In this document: positions 1 through 11,857 of the stretch, piece after piece
Layout: every line of letters starts with the position of its first letter
How positions within the stretch are numbered: the first letter of the stretch is position 1
DNA from: Priapulus caudatus
Taxonomy: Eukaryota > Priapulida > Priapulimorpha > Priapulimorphida > Priapulidae
Assembly (NCBI RefSeq): GCF_000485595.1
Contig: NW_014577070.1
Span: 1,082,771 to 1,109,054, forward strand
Direction: 5' to 3'
DNA length: 26,284 nt
Translations under genes and position numbers: made by a program
Notes under the pieces: generated by a model
Database searches by the model: none
Seen by the model: only the letters and a program-made list of their open reading frames with translations
What the model was told of the DNA's origin: nothing

Positions 1-1112
1 TAGCGGTCAACCACAGACACGGTGAATTGACTATTTACGGGCATGGGCAATGGAAGTTGAAAAGTCGACGGTTGAATTTAAATTTAAATTGAAGTTTGAA
101 ATTCAGCGTCTTGCGTTATGTTCATTGGTGCGTATATGATGAGCACATCTATTTCACTCGGGTATTGGGGCCTGCAGGGTTAGCAGAGAACGCATATACT
201 TTTAGCGCTAGGTTCATATATTGCATAGATAGCATGTCAGATTATTTCGTATATTTATTATTATTATTATTTGATTTGCATGTCCTTATATTTATTGAAT
301 TTTCTTTTCCACGATGCGTTACGGTCTTTAGGTATCTCGTGTATAGAAGTAAAGCTTTAGTAGTTTTTGGCTTTAGTGCTTTAGTAAAGCTGTTTAGCAG
401 AGGCTGAAATGTATAACAGCTCCATTATAACTTTTACGGTTTGTCGGCTCATTTATAGTTGAATTGGCAAAGAAAACATTACTAGCCATGTACATCAAAA
501 TTAATAACAATTTCAAACTTAGTAATTTGTTTATGCAAATAACATATATTAATAAATTTCCATATCATTCTTATTTAAATAAAATGTCTTTAAGATGCAA
601 TTTTGCGAATAGGTGTCTATGGTTTACAGTTTTTACAATTTTATGTGTAAAGATATGAATATTTATTTTTGCGGAGATTATTATTATATGCACACGTTTA
701 CGGTTAATAGTGAGTATCAACGCTCATTCATGGTATTATAAAGCAAGAAAGGTAAATAAGGAAATTAACTAGGAAAAATAAACAAATGACCGCTAAACAT
801 TGGGTTTGCACGGGTAAATGCGGTTTTTAATGGTTTTCGATGAATGTGTTCTGGCAATACAAAATGTGAAAGAATTTCCGGAAAGAGTTAGCACATACTA
901 GTTGCAGGATAACCGTCTATTTACACCAAGGAAATTGAAGGCATATTCTTAGTATTTACAGCTTTCGAGAACGGTGAACAGAGGTTTATAGCCATCTGAT
1001 TTTAATTTTGTTACATTGATGAGGTATTAGCACTGGCCTGAATGCGAGAATGTTCTGAAATCGTTAGAAGGGCTGAATGGACGAGTACTACACAATCGGG
1101 CGAGTTACTTCT

Positions 1113-2316
1113 TTACAAGCATTGCCTCTGTATTGGGAAGTCAACGGTCTTTTGATGTCTGCGACCAACCTGCCAACGGATAAATAAGATTGGAGTTAAT
1201 GAAAATTCAAAAGTATTCTAAGCCGACAATTAAAAACAATTAAGCTCTCGTTATATCGGACGGAAAGAACGTGGTCAGCAAAACGCGTTTTCCTTTACCA
1301 ACTCGTGGGTGAACGCCACGTGCTAGGAGGGTAAAGACGAACTCTGGACGAAAACACGCTGTATTATCCCTGAGCATATATATAAAGGAGAGCGAGAAAA
1401 TCTTCAGGAAAGCGCAGCCAGTCCTTGGCGTATGTCGACGTCGGATTGCTTTGGACGGGCATTCCAAAACTTGGCGCGAGAGTAGTCAGGGAGCACATGA
1501 GGCAGCCTGATGTTGGTGGGCGTACTGCTGGGTAGCCTAGAACTTCAGCATCATCGGACGCAACGACGACAAAGTCACTAGTTAACGACGGTTGGGCCCA
1601 AACGAATACAGGAATTGAAAAGCGAGTTTTTTGAATGCCGAAAATAACCGATTCAACGAGTCGTAGATGTTTACATAGGTATTCGATACGGTGCGCCCGC
1701 AGATAAAAGTTTTTAGGGGAAACGCGCTGCTAATTGAACGCTTAATTACTTATTACAGTCAAAATTGCGGCGGGTAGCATGCATAGGAAAATTAATACGA
1801 ACTGTTCGTAGGCGAAGTGGGCCAGCATCAGCTCATTGCACTTCCTCAGGAGTCTCAGCGCATGCCGGTAACGCCAACATCGAAAGAGCCGCTGGAAAAG
1901 TCCCTTGTGCTCGGTTGGGGGGTGTCGATCTGGTCGTACTGAAAACAGGTTGTAAACTCTGACCGATTACAGATAGATTCGCCGAGTTGTGAAAGAAGCG
2001 AGGAATTCCAAAAATGGTTTGCTAATAATTAAATTTAAATTAATTAAATTTCTAAACAGGTTTCTGAAGCAAAAGCTGTTATAGCCTTTTAGGGCGTTTG
2101 TAAATTAATAAGTAACGATTAAATAAATGTGTTCGATTTAATAATTCTATTGCAAAACACATGGTTAGCGCTCGGCCTAGCAAATTACACGACGACAATC
2201 TACGACGAATATTTATGTCAGGATAACGGAGATCCGATTCGCGCAAGTACTTACGAAAGTTCAGCTGAAGGCTCGTTTGTCCAGACAATTACGCCTCAGG
2301 ACTGTGGTAAAGGCAT
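1113..2316 (-). pseudogene. Mirrored, broken copy of hemerythrin A
   Basis: Each exon of hemerythrin A can be recognised in reverse orientation: exon 1 at 2316-2255, exon 2 at 1938-1802, exon 3 at 1556-1419 and exon 4 at 1169-1113. Their lengths (62, 137, 138, 57) exceed the intact ones (54, 129, 128, 52) by 5-10 bases each. Single-base insertions, for example an extra A before the last Tyr codon, break the frame repeatedly. No continuous protein can be read. Introns and flanks are also recognisable and equally noisy. It is labelled pseudogene because the frame is destroyed, but unpolished sequence is the more likely cause. Confidence 0.8.
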
Positions 2317-5032
2317 CGGTGATGGTTGGTTGTCCACTGTGCTGACCGACACGAGATGAATCTGTGCTACCAATGCGATGCATGACGATTTGATGAGCGC
2401 CGCGAGCGGGTCTCTATAGGTGACTGGACGAAGAATCGCGTCCTCCGGCTCGGGTGTTATCCAAGCCTCGCGCGCGATTGGGATGCTGCGTTCGGGGGCT
2501 GTGCCCAAGTAGAAAGACGCCACATTTCTTGAACCTACCTCTTCCTTGCCCAGGTGTAAACATTTTATTTCTGTGTCTATCGTTGGATTTAAAATGGTTC
2601 GGCGGAGCCGTGTAAAAAACACGTTGCGTTTGTATGATTGTTAATATACCGACAATTAATGGATATTGTGTACTATATGCAAGACCCCCCCGCTTTGCCA
2701 TCCGTGTGAACCCGGTTGGTCAGCCATAGCAGGTGATTGCAAGCTGGCCTACGTGCGGTGAACTCAGGTCTTCTCATTTCGGAAAAACAGGCAAGACAGC
2801 CCAAGGTTTTTTGTACGTTTTTACTTTTAATCTTAGTCTGTATTTTTATCGCCGCCCACAAAAAACTGGTTGCTCGATCGCTATTAAATTTGACCCTTTG
2901 ATTTTAACAATAGGGGCGTGACCCCATTCGACCTCGTTTAGTTATTCAATCTCTCACTGGTAAATCGATTAAAAAAAAATAACGTCATGCGGCGGTGTGC
3001 ATATGTTTGCACTGAAGGATTTTTGACGGTGATGCTACAATACACACTTTTGGTATGGTGATATTAGTTGAGACATGAGAGAAATTGTTGCACTTTGTAG
3101 GCCGGTGCTTTCAATGTAGGCGCGCGTGAAATAGAAAGGCGTATTTATTAACATACTGCAGGGAGCTCATCTTAACAAATAAAAGATTGCTTGAAGTCAG
3201 ATATGTTAACCCGTAAACACGGTCGGGCGCGTCCGCCATAAAATGAGCTGTTTAAAGACGTTTAAAGCCTCTTCAGTATAATATAATCACCCATATCGTC
3301 AACAAAACGTCTGTTTTACGAACGGCTTTATGGCCTAACGCATATATGATTTAATGTATGGCTTACATCAACTCCGAAGAAGCTTCTCTATGTTCCTCCT
3401 TATATAATTCTTAAGTTAGCTGCACATCCCATCTTATTACAACAAAATTTATTGGAAACTATTAAATAAAAAAAGCAACTGTAAACAACCAACTGGAAGA
3501 ACAAACTTCCGGCGCCTTTCTTTTATTACGTCATTATCTGTGCATTAACGTGAATTCACATGTCTAATAACGTTTACAGTATAGTATATCATATATATAA
3601 TATATATATATAAGTATATATATATTCGCACTATAGAGCGCCGCCGCTGTGTAAATGTACCAGATATAATCGACCAGAAACAGTTCTTTTCTAAATGGGT
3701 AATAGTAAGGTGGCAGTGAAACAAGTAGAATCCGCAGCATATGATAAATTTTTTTTTTTAACGTCGCGGCTTCTCTTTCATGTTTCGATATGGAGCTTGG
3801 ATGAGGTTGCAGCACACGGTTGGCTGATGGCGTATCCATCTAATTCTTCGCTTTTCCGTTTATGCTGGTGTAGCGGAGATGTCAACTTTGGATTTAGTCC
3901 ACGAAAAAGTGTACATTTATGTCTCTTTAGTTCCTTATTAACACAACTTGTATTTCTCTTATAGTATTCCTGACGATTTTATAATCGCTAGCACATAATC
4001 TCTACACGATTAGGGGGAGAGTGGGCTTAAAAGAGTGTAAAATGTTACATGTCATACACGCGTGAGTATATATATCCGGTAGGATAGATACTTTGAAGCC
4101 CCGGAAAACACACGATTTCCTTCCGGATAAATGACACAATTGAATTAATGAACATGCCGATCGTATTGAACGGCGTGAGGTCGAGCACAGGCAGTGCACC
4201 AGGGTAGGAAACTATATAGTTCTAAATTTCCTATTTCTCATAAGCTTATGAAATTGTTGAATCAAAGATATATAAACCCTAATGAACACCTTCTTTACAT
4301 ATTGTTTTTCTTTCCCACCTCTTTAATATCCCTCTAATTTCACCCCTTTTTTATGTGGCGCCAATGTGTATATTATTTTTATATCTATTAGGTTTAGTTA
4401 CGTATGTGCAATTTGAATACTATTTACAGCTGTGTGTAATAGAATCATTGGTAAACAGTTAGTTACCCTAACGCCATAGTTTCACAGGGAGAGAAACACA
4501 ACATATGACGAGCGTAAATAGCTCATGCATAAAAACGTGTATGATCTTCCTCGGTGACAAAAAAAACTTGCCCCAAACGGCGTTGTCTTGCCAGGTTCGA
4601 GAGGAGGAGCACTGACCTTACTCCACGTAGGACAGCGATGATTCCTGCGAATAGATGCATTATAGGGGTTACAATATCGCAGGAGGAGGTGCTCCAAGTC
4701 ATACTTAGGCGTTGGTTAATAAGAATCACAATCAACATATGTACGTGTACAAACATGAGCGATTTTTCAGGACAATGTTTAGATAAGGAATTATACGTGA
4801 GAAAGAACACGACACTTTGACACACAGCGAAAGAAGAAAAAACGAATTCCGAAACCATTATCTTTTCATCAGGTGAAAACACATTTCGCCACCAGCCGCC
4901 CTGGACGATGGGACACAATTCTTATGATCTTGATCTTCTCTATATAAGGTCCAGCGTCGTCGTTCTTGACCGCATCTGAAATTTGCACTCAGAGATTCTA
5001 CTTCGTGTTCAGGAACAGCACAGTGAGCAAGG
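2317..5032. other. Left-arm spacer between hemerythrin copies A' and B'
   Basis: Noisy mirror of the divergent region at 16007-18426. No exon was recognised. Short frames in it are disrupted and have no family signal. Confidence 0.7.
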
Positions 5033-6221
5033 ATGGGCGAACTACGCAGTCCCCGAGCCATACCGATGGGAGACCAGCTTCATGGTGGTCTGTTAAGTCG
5101 AAAATGTGCATACGGTGCTATAATAGCTGAGCGATGGTTTGCCCTAAGCGTCATCATTTCTTCATAATATATTGAACGTTCGGCGCACGCGAATGTAAAA
5201 TGAAAAATTTTATATAGTTTCATTGACAACCCATTGTATTTGCTTGGTTTTTGCGTTTCAGTTACGAACGGTCTGGGACGATGAGCACAAGGGTCTCTGT
5301 CAGAGCCTGCTGCCCTATTTCGGTACCACCGCAACTCAAAGGCCGCCTCTGAAGAAGTGCCTGGTCTGTATGGTTTTCCCACTTCAAACTACGAGCAGCG
5401 TAGTCGAATGCTGTTCGGCTACATTACTGATAGCTATTACACTTTCAAGCTGCATTTATTGATGTTTGAAATGTTGGTGTTATGTGTGTGGGTGTGTGGT
5501 GTGTGTGTGTGTGTGTGTGGTGTGGTGGGGTTGGGTGTGTGGTGTGTGTGATGTGTGTGTGGTCGTGAGCGACGGGTGCTGTGTGTGTGTGTGTGTGGGG
5601 TGGGGTGGTGTGTGGTGTGTGTGTGTGTGGGGTGTGTGTGTGTGTTGGTTGCGTGGGTGGGTGTGTGTGTGGTGTGTGTGTGGTGTGTCGTGTGTGTGTG
5701 TGTGTGTGTGTGTGGCGGCAACTGTGTGTTGTAAACCTGACTAATTAATTAGACCACTCTATGATTTTCTTGCCATATGACATCATGAAGCAGGGGCCAA
5801 ACTAACGCGCGGCTTCAAGGGAGCACAACAGACACAACGACGGATTCAATTGCCATCTTTGGCAAGCTGGTCCGCCCGGTAACGCGATGTGAAAGTCTTT
5901 TACTGCAAGATACTGTGTACGTTGATGATATTCGAACACTGCCAAGCAAAATTAATTTAAATATCTGCTCGTGCGAACGCAGTACGCGCACTAACAACCA
6001 CTTAGGTTTTTGCTTCTCGCTGTGTGCTCTTCTCATCGTCCGTAGTGGCTCAGCTCGATGGACGGCCAAACAGATAGCTAGAGGAAAAAAATCAGCAATT
6101 AACGGCTAAATACCGACTTTAATGCCGGTTCAACTACCACTCCCCATCTCTTCTCATATACAGTCGCCTGGTGCCAGCCACATCAAGAACAATGACTTCG
6201 CGTTACAGCAGGCAGCTGTAA
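5033..6221 (+). pseudogene. Mirrored, broken copy of hemerythrin B
   Basis: Exons corresponding to hemerythrin B lie at about 5033-5090, 5262-5398, 5779-5915 and 6164-6221 on the plus strand. Lengths are 58, 137, 137 and 58 against 57, 129, 128 and 52 in the intact gene. An extra G directly after the ATG shifts the frame at the second codon. The first splice donor is altered (TGTTAAG where the intact gene has GTAAG). Exon 2 has at least eight extra bases, mostly single insertions. The TATATAAG box is still present at 4941-4948. Short pieces such as DDEHKGLCQSL can be read, but no frame survives. Confidence 0.8.
5480..5714. repeat. Degraded TG tract, mirror of the CA microsatellite
   Basis: TG-rich tract in the left copy of hemerythrin B intron 2. 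It is about 80 bases longer than the right-arm tract and is interrupted by many GG, GGG and GGGG runs. Confidence 0.95.
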
Positions 6222-7658
6222 GATGTGCCCAATGTTTTTTTATCGATTTCGCTGTCTCTTTCTCTGGCACAGCTGACCATCGCTGCAATACGCAGGCTTC
6301 TGGACCATTTTACTATATACGACTTAGCTATTGTCACAGCTTATCTAACTGAAACATAATGTTACTTTGCCATGGGCGTAAGCCGAATTGCTTATCGTTA
6401 AATGCCTACACATCACGCATTGTTAGCGATTGCGTTCCCAGCTAATACATACGATAAGTTTTCTATTCAAATTGCCAGTTTGTTTCCAGTTTCAGATTTC
6501 CTATTTCGAAAACGCCATGGCAATACGTAGTAAAATATACGCTTACTTAACCTAACTACCGTAAGTTCATCATGAGTCATATACATGTTGTTTTTAACAT
6601 TTATTTATTTTCACAAATATATTCAAACACGTTGAATTTGGGCTTCTTTGCTTTAAATTCCAGATTCAATAAAATCCATTTGGTCTCTCACATATTAATG
6701 CTTTTGTTTCACTTGCTTTTCACATTTAATGATTCTCTAATGCAAGAATGAAGATGAACATATGTTATTATGTAGAGGAAATCTAAAGATTATACAAAAG
6801 CGTTTAGTTTACAGCTACATTATAAAAAATAATCGACAACATTATGTGTTACCGCTTGGTAATAGAGGCAAAACATTAGCCGAAATAGATTGCAAAAACC
6901 GCACAGCGTGGGATAAACAAAATTATAATACCGCAAATGTGGGCTCAAACGCGGAAAAAGTAAGAATTATTTTGGAATTATGGAAAGTTTTCGGCATTTA
7001 GTTTATTAGGTTAAATATTTTTACTGCATCGTTCATGCCATGTATATCACATATACACAACCACGACTACACAAGCATGCTGCACTCGTACGCGGGTGAA
7101 CACACGCACGCCACGCACACCGATGCGCAAACTATTGACATACACACTATATATAATATAATCAGGAGCTGAATAATAGTAGATTTCTTCGTATTATTCA
7201 CTCCTGATATTATCTTAGGCAGGTTTTTGCCTTCTTCATTTAATTTATAAACGAAAAAACAATTTTTCAATTAACATTGGTCATTAGTAATAATTTATAT
7301 TCAGCAGAGTTTTCTACTAACAAAGTCGCTAATTGACGTTTTGTTTCTCATTTCATTTCTTTCTGGTCAAATCTTACTAAACGGCTCCTTCGTGTCAGAA
7401 TAGGGAATATTCCTTTCATCGAGTCGGACGACTGGCAATCGGTGGGATCGTTTTCCTAATTCCGATCGTTAGTCTTTGCGATGAGTGGCTAGATATTGAC
7501 GAGACGTGTGGGAACTGTGACTCAAACTCTCCCAATGTTATACTCAGCATGTAGTAGCCTGTTTAAAACTGCAAACTAAATTTCTCGACGAGTCGTTAAA
7601 ATAAACACAGGGTTGGATTGTTATATACAGTTGTGAAACTGAATCGTGCCATATGTAT
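6222..7658. other. Left-arm spacer between B' and DUOX'
   Basis: Noisy mirror of 13642-14979. It contains only the left copy of the short palindrome near 7162-7207. No gene was seen. Confidence 0.7.
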
Positions 7659-8102
7659 TTTAAAGTTCTCATAGCAGTGCATAAATTTCGAAGTTGGCGG
7701 CGTCGTGTTCACTTCTGCGCATGCGCGGCGGATGGAGTTTGTGAGCAGCAGGTGGTCCGCCAGCTAAAACGCCCACATCTTATTACCTGAGTGAACAAAT
7801 GAAATACACACCATTATATAATATACACACACACGCACTTACGCACTGCATGCAAGACCCCCACACACATGTATTATATATACTATACATATATAAATAA
7901 TTAGTAACATAGAAATATATGGGCTGCTCAAATCTTTAATTAACATGCCTTTTTTGAGAACATTGCTCTTCATCGGCTATACAAGGTTATTTCCATTTTA
8001 TTGTTTCTCTTATAGCCTGATACAAAAGATCATACTCTCGAAAAAGCGGCATAGCTAGTATTAAAAATTTTCGACACCTCATTTATATTTTCTATTGTTC
8101 TA

Positions 8103-8103
<1 letters not shown>

Positions 8104-8139
<36 letters not shown>
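8104..8139. repeat. TA microsatellite
   Basis: Pure TA tract beside the left copy of the fold-back element. It mirrors 13193-13220. Confidence 0.95.
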
Positions 8140-8142
<3 letters not shown>

Positions 8143-10098
8143 ATATATGATGTGTGTGTATTATGCATCAAGGAGATCATTTATTTGATGTGTTTTTGTA
8201 ACAGTTCTGACACACATTTGAACGTATTATTATGATTGCTATTGATATGATATACTGTATACTGGCTTCACACGTCTCAAATATATAGTTAATATTTCAC
8301 ACCTCGTGTTAATTCATACCACTCGTTCGACTTCGCTCTCGGATATGTTATTCATGATTTGAATGGAGGTGAGACTTACACGGTGGATGGTTTTGCGCTC
8401 GCCACAACTTGAAGGCATTTCGGCGAACTGTGGCCGAGGCCGAAGTAGCATGGATTTTTAGCTTCAGCCGTGTGAATATACTCCGCCTTGAAGAACGATT
8501 GAAATGCTTTTCACATATGTACTAAAAACAAAAACTTAGAAGGGCCGTGATTAGATAGCTACTTTTGCAAGTGCTTACAAGTGGACATTTTAAAAAATAT
8601 TTTAACTATAGTAAGAAGTGTTTTAACATGGGAAAAGTTGTGCTGGTAACAAAAGGGGAGAGAGCGCAATTCTCTTGTTTTGGCCTTAGGATTTGCTGAT
8701 TACTGTACGATGAAATATAGCGATTTATATAAAAATTAATTTTGATTGATGAGCCAGATTTTACAGCCAATGTAACAATAAGCTCGAGGTGGAAATCTCT
8801 TTATTCGTCCTTACAAAAATTGAATTATTTCAAGGTTGAAATGTGAAGTGAAAACACACGATGATGCGACATGCATCGCGATCTTACATACCAAGCAGCA
8901 TGTTCTAAGATCGAGGTTGTCGAAGTATTGCGGATGAAGATTTGAACGTCTATGACGCGTCCACTGATATCCCGTTCCTTCCAACGCTTAGCGCAACAAC
9001 GTCCACAAAAGTATCCATTCCCAGCCTGCGTGGGTGGGGCAATATCCAGAGGAAGTAGCACCTATGCGTATGTACACGAACGGTTGATATGTACATGTAC
9101 GTATAACGTGATGTACATCACTATATCACCCTGTTGAACTATATTCTCGATTGTGCGCTAGATGGCGCTCGTATGTTATGATTTAGCGCAGAAAGCGAGA
9201 TGCGCTCGAAATGAAAATCGAGCGTGTATTAAACGGAACACCTCTGTAAAAGACAGGACAACTTGTAAAGTCTGTTTTGGCATTACGTGGCGTGGCATAT
9301 AACACGTGAAACCACGCTTCTATAGAACGAAACACCTGTCTATAAAGACACTATTGGCGTTTCCTTCTAGTATACGCGATTAACACGTTGAAATTGTCAC
9401 CTTTCTACAGTGACGGCCCGCTGTAGCGATTCGTAGATGTTCGTAGCAAAATCGACAGTAAATAGATGCGTACGGGGTGACACGCGCGATCCGCGCTTCT
9501 CTATCATGACGGCCAACCTCGTACTTGCTACCAAAATTTTCGCCCCGATTACGCCCGCCCCGGTTATGGACCATCAACTTGAACCGTATAGATGAACAAA
9601 AATATACCATCCGTCATTATCAGCAAAGCGTGTCACAGCTACGACGATACAAGACATTCGAGAATATTCGATATAATAGTAAAAACTACTTTGTTTCTGA
9701 ATAGATTCCATGTTACCCGCATAATTACTAACTATAATCGTGTATAGCACTGCACATTTACATTGCACACGGTCCTTTATCGTTAGGTTCCGGGTGCAGC
9801 TAGCTATAATATAGAAATACAGAAATACAATATATAAAGAAAATGAAATAAAATTATATTATATATATATATGAATATTTCGTGTTATATGTATGTTATT
9901 ATATATATATATATTTATTTATTTAATAAATTAAACCGGTCGGCTGTATAATAAAGTTGTCGTCGCGGATACAAGTAATCATCAAACTATATATTATCAT
10001 CATATATGATAAATAATATAAGGATTTTTTCTGCTATTTGCTTAAAAACAAAACATTTGTTTTTCATTCCTATAGTATTATTTTTGTTAATATTCTTT

Positions 10099-10136
<38 letters not shown>

Positions 10137-10225
10137 TGTGCGTGTGTGTGTGTGTGCGTGTGTCTGTGTTTGTCTGTCTCTGTCTCCCTGTCTCCCCCCC
10201 TTCTCTCTCTGTTTGTGTATATAAA
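10099..10225. repeat. Compound TA / TG / TC microsatellite
   Basis: A TA tract of about 34 bases, then a TG-rich tract, then TCTG and TCTC-rich sequence. It lies in the intron after the extra DUOX exon of the left arm. Confidence 0.9.
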
Positions 10226-10566
10226 CTAATATAAATATTTAATAATATATAATTGCGTCGCATCACGTGCTGCACTATACCGTTGGATAGGTCATTCCCA
10301 TGAGATTCGCCGGGTCCAGAATGTTCCGCAGCCTCCACGTCCATCGTCCGTACGCTTCACGCTGATGGAGGAGATATTTCTCAGCGGCGGCCGACGGTCG
10401 GAGGGAGTGTCAGAGAGTGGTACTCGTCCGGACATACGGCCGGGCAGCAGACGCGCACCCACTGACCGGATCGATACAGGAAGCTGGGAGGTCGATTAAA
10501 GACCACCTTCGTCACATCTGTAACGACGAGCAAGCCGTGCACCTAAATGCCGCTAAATGTGGGTAA

Positions 10567-10704
10567 TAGGTCTAACGCACGCACGCGCGCATGCACGAAC
10601 GAACGCGCACTAACGCACGACCACACGCAGGCAGACAGACAGACAGGCAGAGCAGACAGACAGACAGAGCGAGACAGACAGGGACAGACAGACAACAGAG
10701 CAGA

Positions 10705-10737
<33 letters not shown>

Positions 10738-10860
10738 CAACAAAAAACACGCACGCAGCGCACGCACCACGCACGGCACGCACTGCACGCCCCACGCACG
10801 AACGACCACGCACGCGCACACACACAGCACACGCACGCACACACACACACACACACACAT
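10567..10860. repeat. Compound GCAC / CAGA / CA repeat block
   Basis: ACGC-type repeats (10567-10630), CAGA tetranucleotides (10630-10735), ACGCAC-type repeats (10748-10820) and a CA tract (10820-10858). Several long open frames here are only translations of the repeat. Confidence 0.95.
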
Positions 10861-11037
10861 AACAACAACTCGCTATCATCATTAAATTTAGCGCAAATGT
10901 AATTATTATACATAATATACCTAGCGTGAGTACGAATTATAACACCTGCAAATTACATGGTTTCCATCGGCACAGATAAGTAGACACAGATTAGCGCAAC
11001 GATGCTATTATCACGCGATGTTTTTCCTTGTGAAAAT

Positions 11038-11128
11038 AATAATATTATCAGCGAATATATAATTACATAGTAGATGAGCTCGTTCCATTCTACTATGTAA
11101 TATGTCTTCGCTGATATTATTAACCTAT
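11038..11128. repeat. Imperfect hairpin in the palindrome centre
   Basis: Arms share AATATTATCAGCGAA at the outer end and TTACATAGTAGA at the inner end, around a loop of about 14 bases (TGAGCTCGTTCCAT). It lies close to the geometric centre of the large inverted repeat, but sequence outside it is not symmetrical. Confidence 0.6.
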
Positions 11129-11857
11129 AGATGTTCTTTTCTCGCATACTAGGTATGAGATATCCCCGAATACCCGAGAGAAATCCTCGGATAACTTCAC
11201 ACCAATGTTTATCTGCACTTTTAATCCAATATTTTTCTAATTACGAAGGTCAGAAAAGTCACCTTTACAGTTTTGCAATCCAATACTAGTAAAATTAATT
11301 AATAAAAATAAAAAATAATAATAAAAATAAATTGGATGAAATATAATGTACCTGATATTACATGCCTACCATGGGATACTAGCTAATACCAAAAATTAAA
11401 CCTAAAACCTAAAATGTTCAAAATCTAAGTTTTGTTCCCAAATATCAAAATTAGGGGGTATGGTTGAACTTTGCCAAGATATGTGCCACAAACAACCACC
11501 ATATTACAAAGTAATGATATATTCCAATGCAGTGGGTCCTTGTGAAGTTTTTGATGGGTAATATGTTACTCTGGGAGTTTTCATTTGTGAATTATTGACA
11601 GAAACGTGCAATGTGAAATTTTGAAGTCAAAGCGATTTCTGCCACTTTTTCACTAAAGTTTTTTAGACGCATTTTAACATAAAGGCGTGTGCAATGTAAA
11701 TGTGCAGTGCTATAACGATTATAGTTAGTAATTATGCGGGTAAACATGAATCTATTCAGACAAAGTAGTTATACTAATTATATCGAATATTCCGATGTCT
11801 GTTTCGAGCTGTGACACGCTTTGCTTATGACGGAATGTATATTTTTGTTCACTATAG

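Larger units (their letters stand above)
1..9795. repeat. Left arm of giant inverted repeat (noisy copy)
   Basis: Read as its reverse complement, this segment follows the right arm from its outer end to its inner end, through three genes and all intergenic DNA. Examples are the TTTAAATTTAAATT tract at about 77-90 (right copy about 20477-20490) and the GCACATTTACATTGCAC tract near 9751-9767. It is about 10% longer than the right arm, with scattered single-base insertions in exons and introns alike. It reaches the first base of the window, so its outer end is not seen. Confidence 0.92.
7659..10523 (-). pseudogene. Mirrored, broken copy of DUOX 3' exons plus one further upstream exon
   Basis: On the minus strand, exons matching the right-arm DUOX lie at about 9585-9401, 9062-8892, 8521-8380 and 7786-7659 (185, 171, 142 and 128 bases against 165, 156, 129 and 126). 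A fifth exon, about 10523-10281, has no counterpart on the right. Its frame gives RSGQWVRVCC, DEYHSLTL and, after a frame change, WTWRLRNILDPANLMGM. These match the FAD-binding part of DUOX (Gly-Gln-Trp-Val and the His-Pro-Phe-Thr-like site). It ends in a donor that would join in frame to the VQVDGP exon. Indels break every reading frame. It is either a decayed copy or uncorrected sequence of a real gene. Confidence 0.75.
9796..11676. other. Unmatched centre between the two arms
   Basis: About 1.9 kb that does not mirror itself. It holds AT-rich DNA (9796-10080), TA and TG microsatellites, the extra DUOX exon (10281-10523), a block of CAGA and GCAC repeats (10567-10860), an imperfect hairpin (11038-11128) and AT-rich DNA with an A/T-only stretch (about 11290-11335). 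The 11340-11676 part is intron-like sequence directly upstream of the right-arm DUOX exon. It does not resemble the left-arm intron at the same place. Confidence 0.7.

Noticed and set aside
3564-3964. Open frames of about 90 codons in the left-arm spacer
   Set aside because: They are not kept open in the clean mirrored sequence and have no family signal.
1113-10523. Treating the left-arm gene copies as functional paralogs
   Set aside because: All but one or two of their exons contain net indels that are not multiples of three, several splice donors are altered, and exons are as noisy as introns. No continuous reading frame exists.
10567-10860. CRISPR-like array of short repeats
   Set aside because: The units are contiguous tetranucleotide and dinucleotide repeats without unique spacers, in a eukaryotic intron.
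10543-10913. Several overlapping open frames of 90-113 codons
   Set aside because: They are translations of GCAC, CAGA and CA repeats in several frames on both strands. Absence of stop codons follows from the repeat, not from selection.
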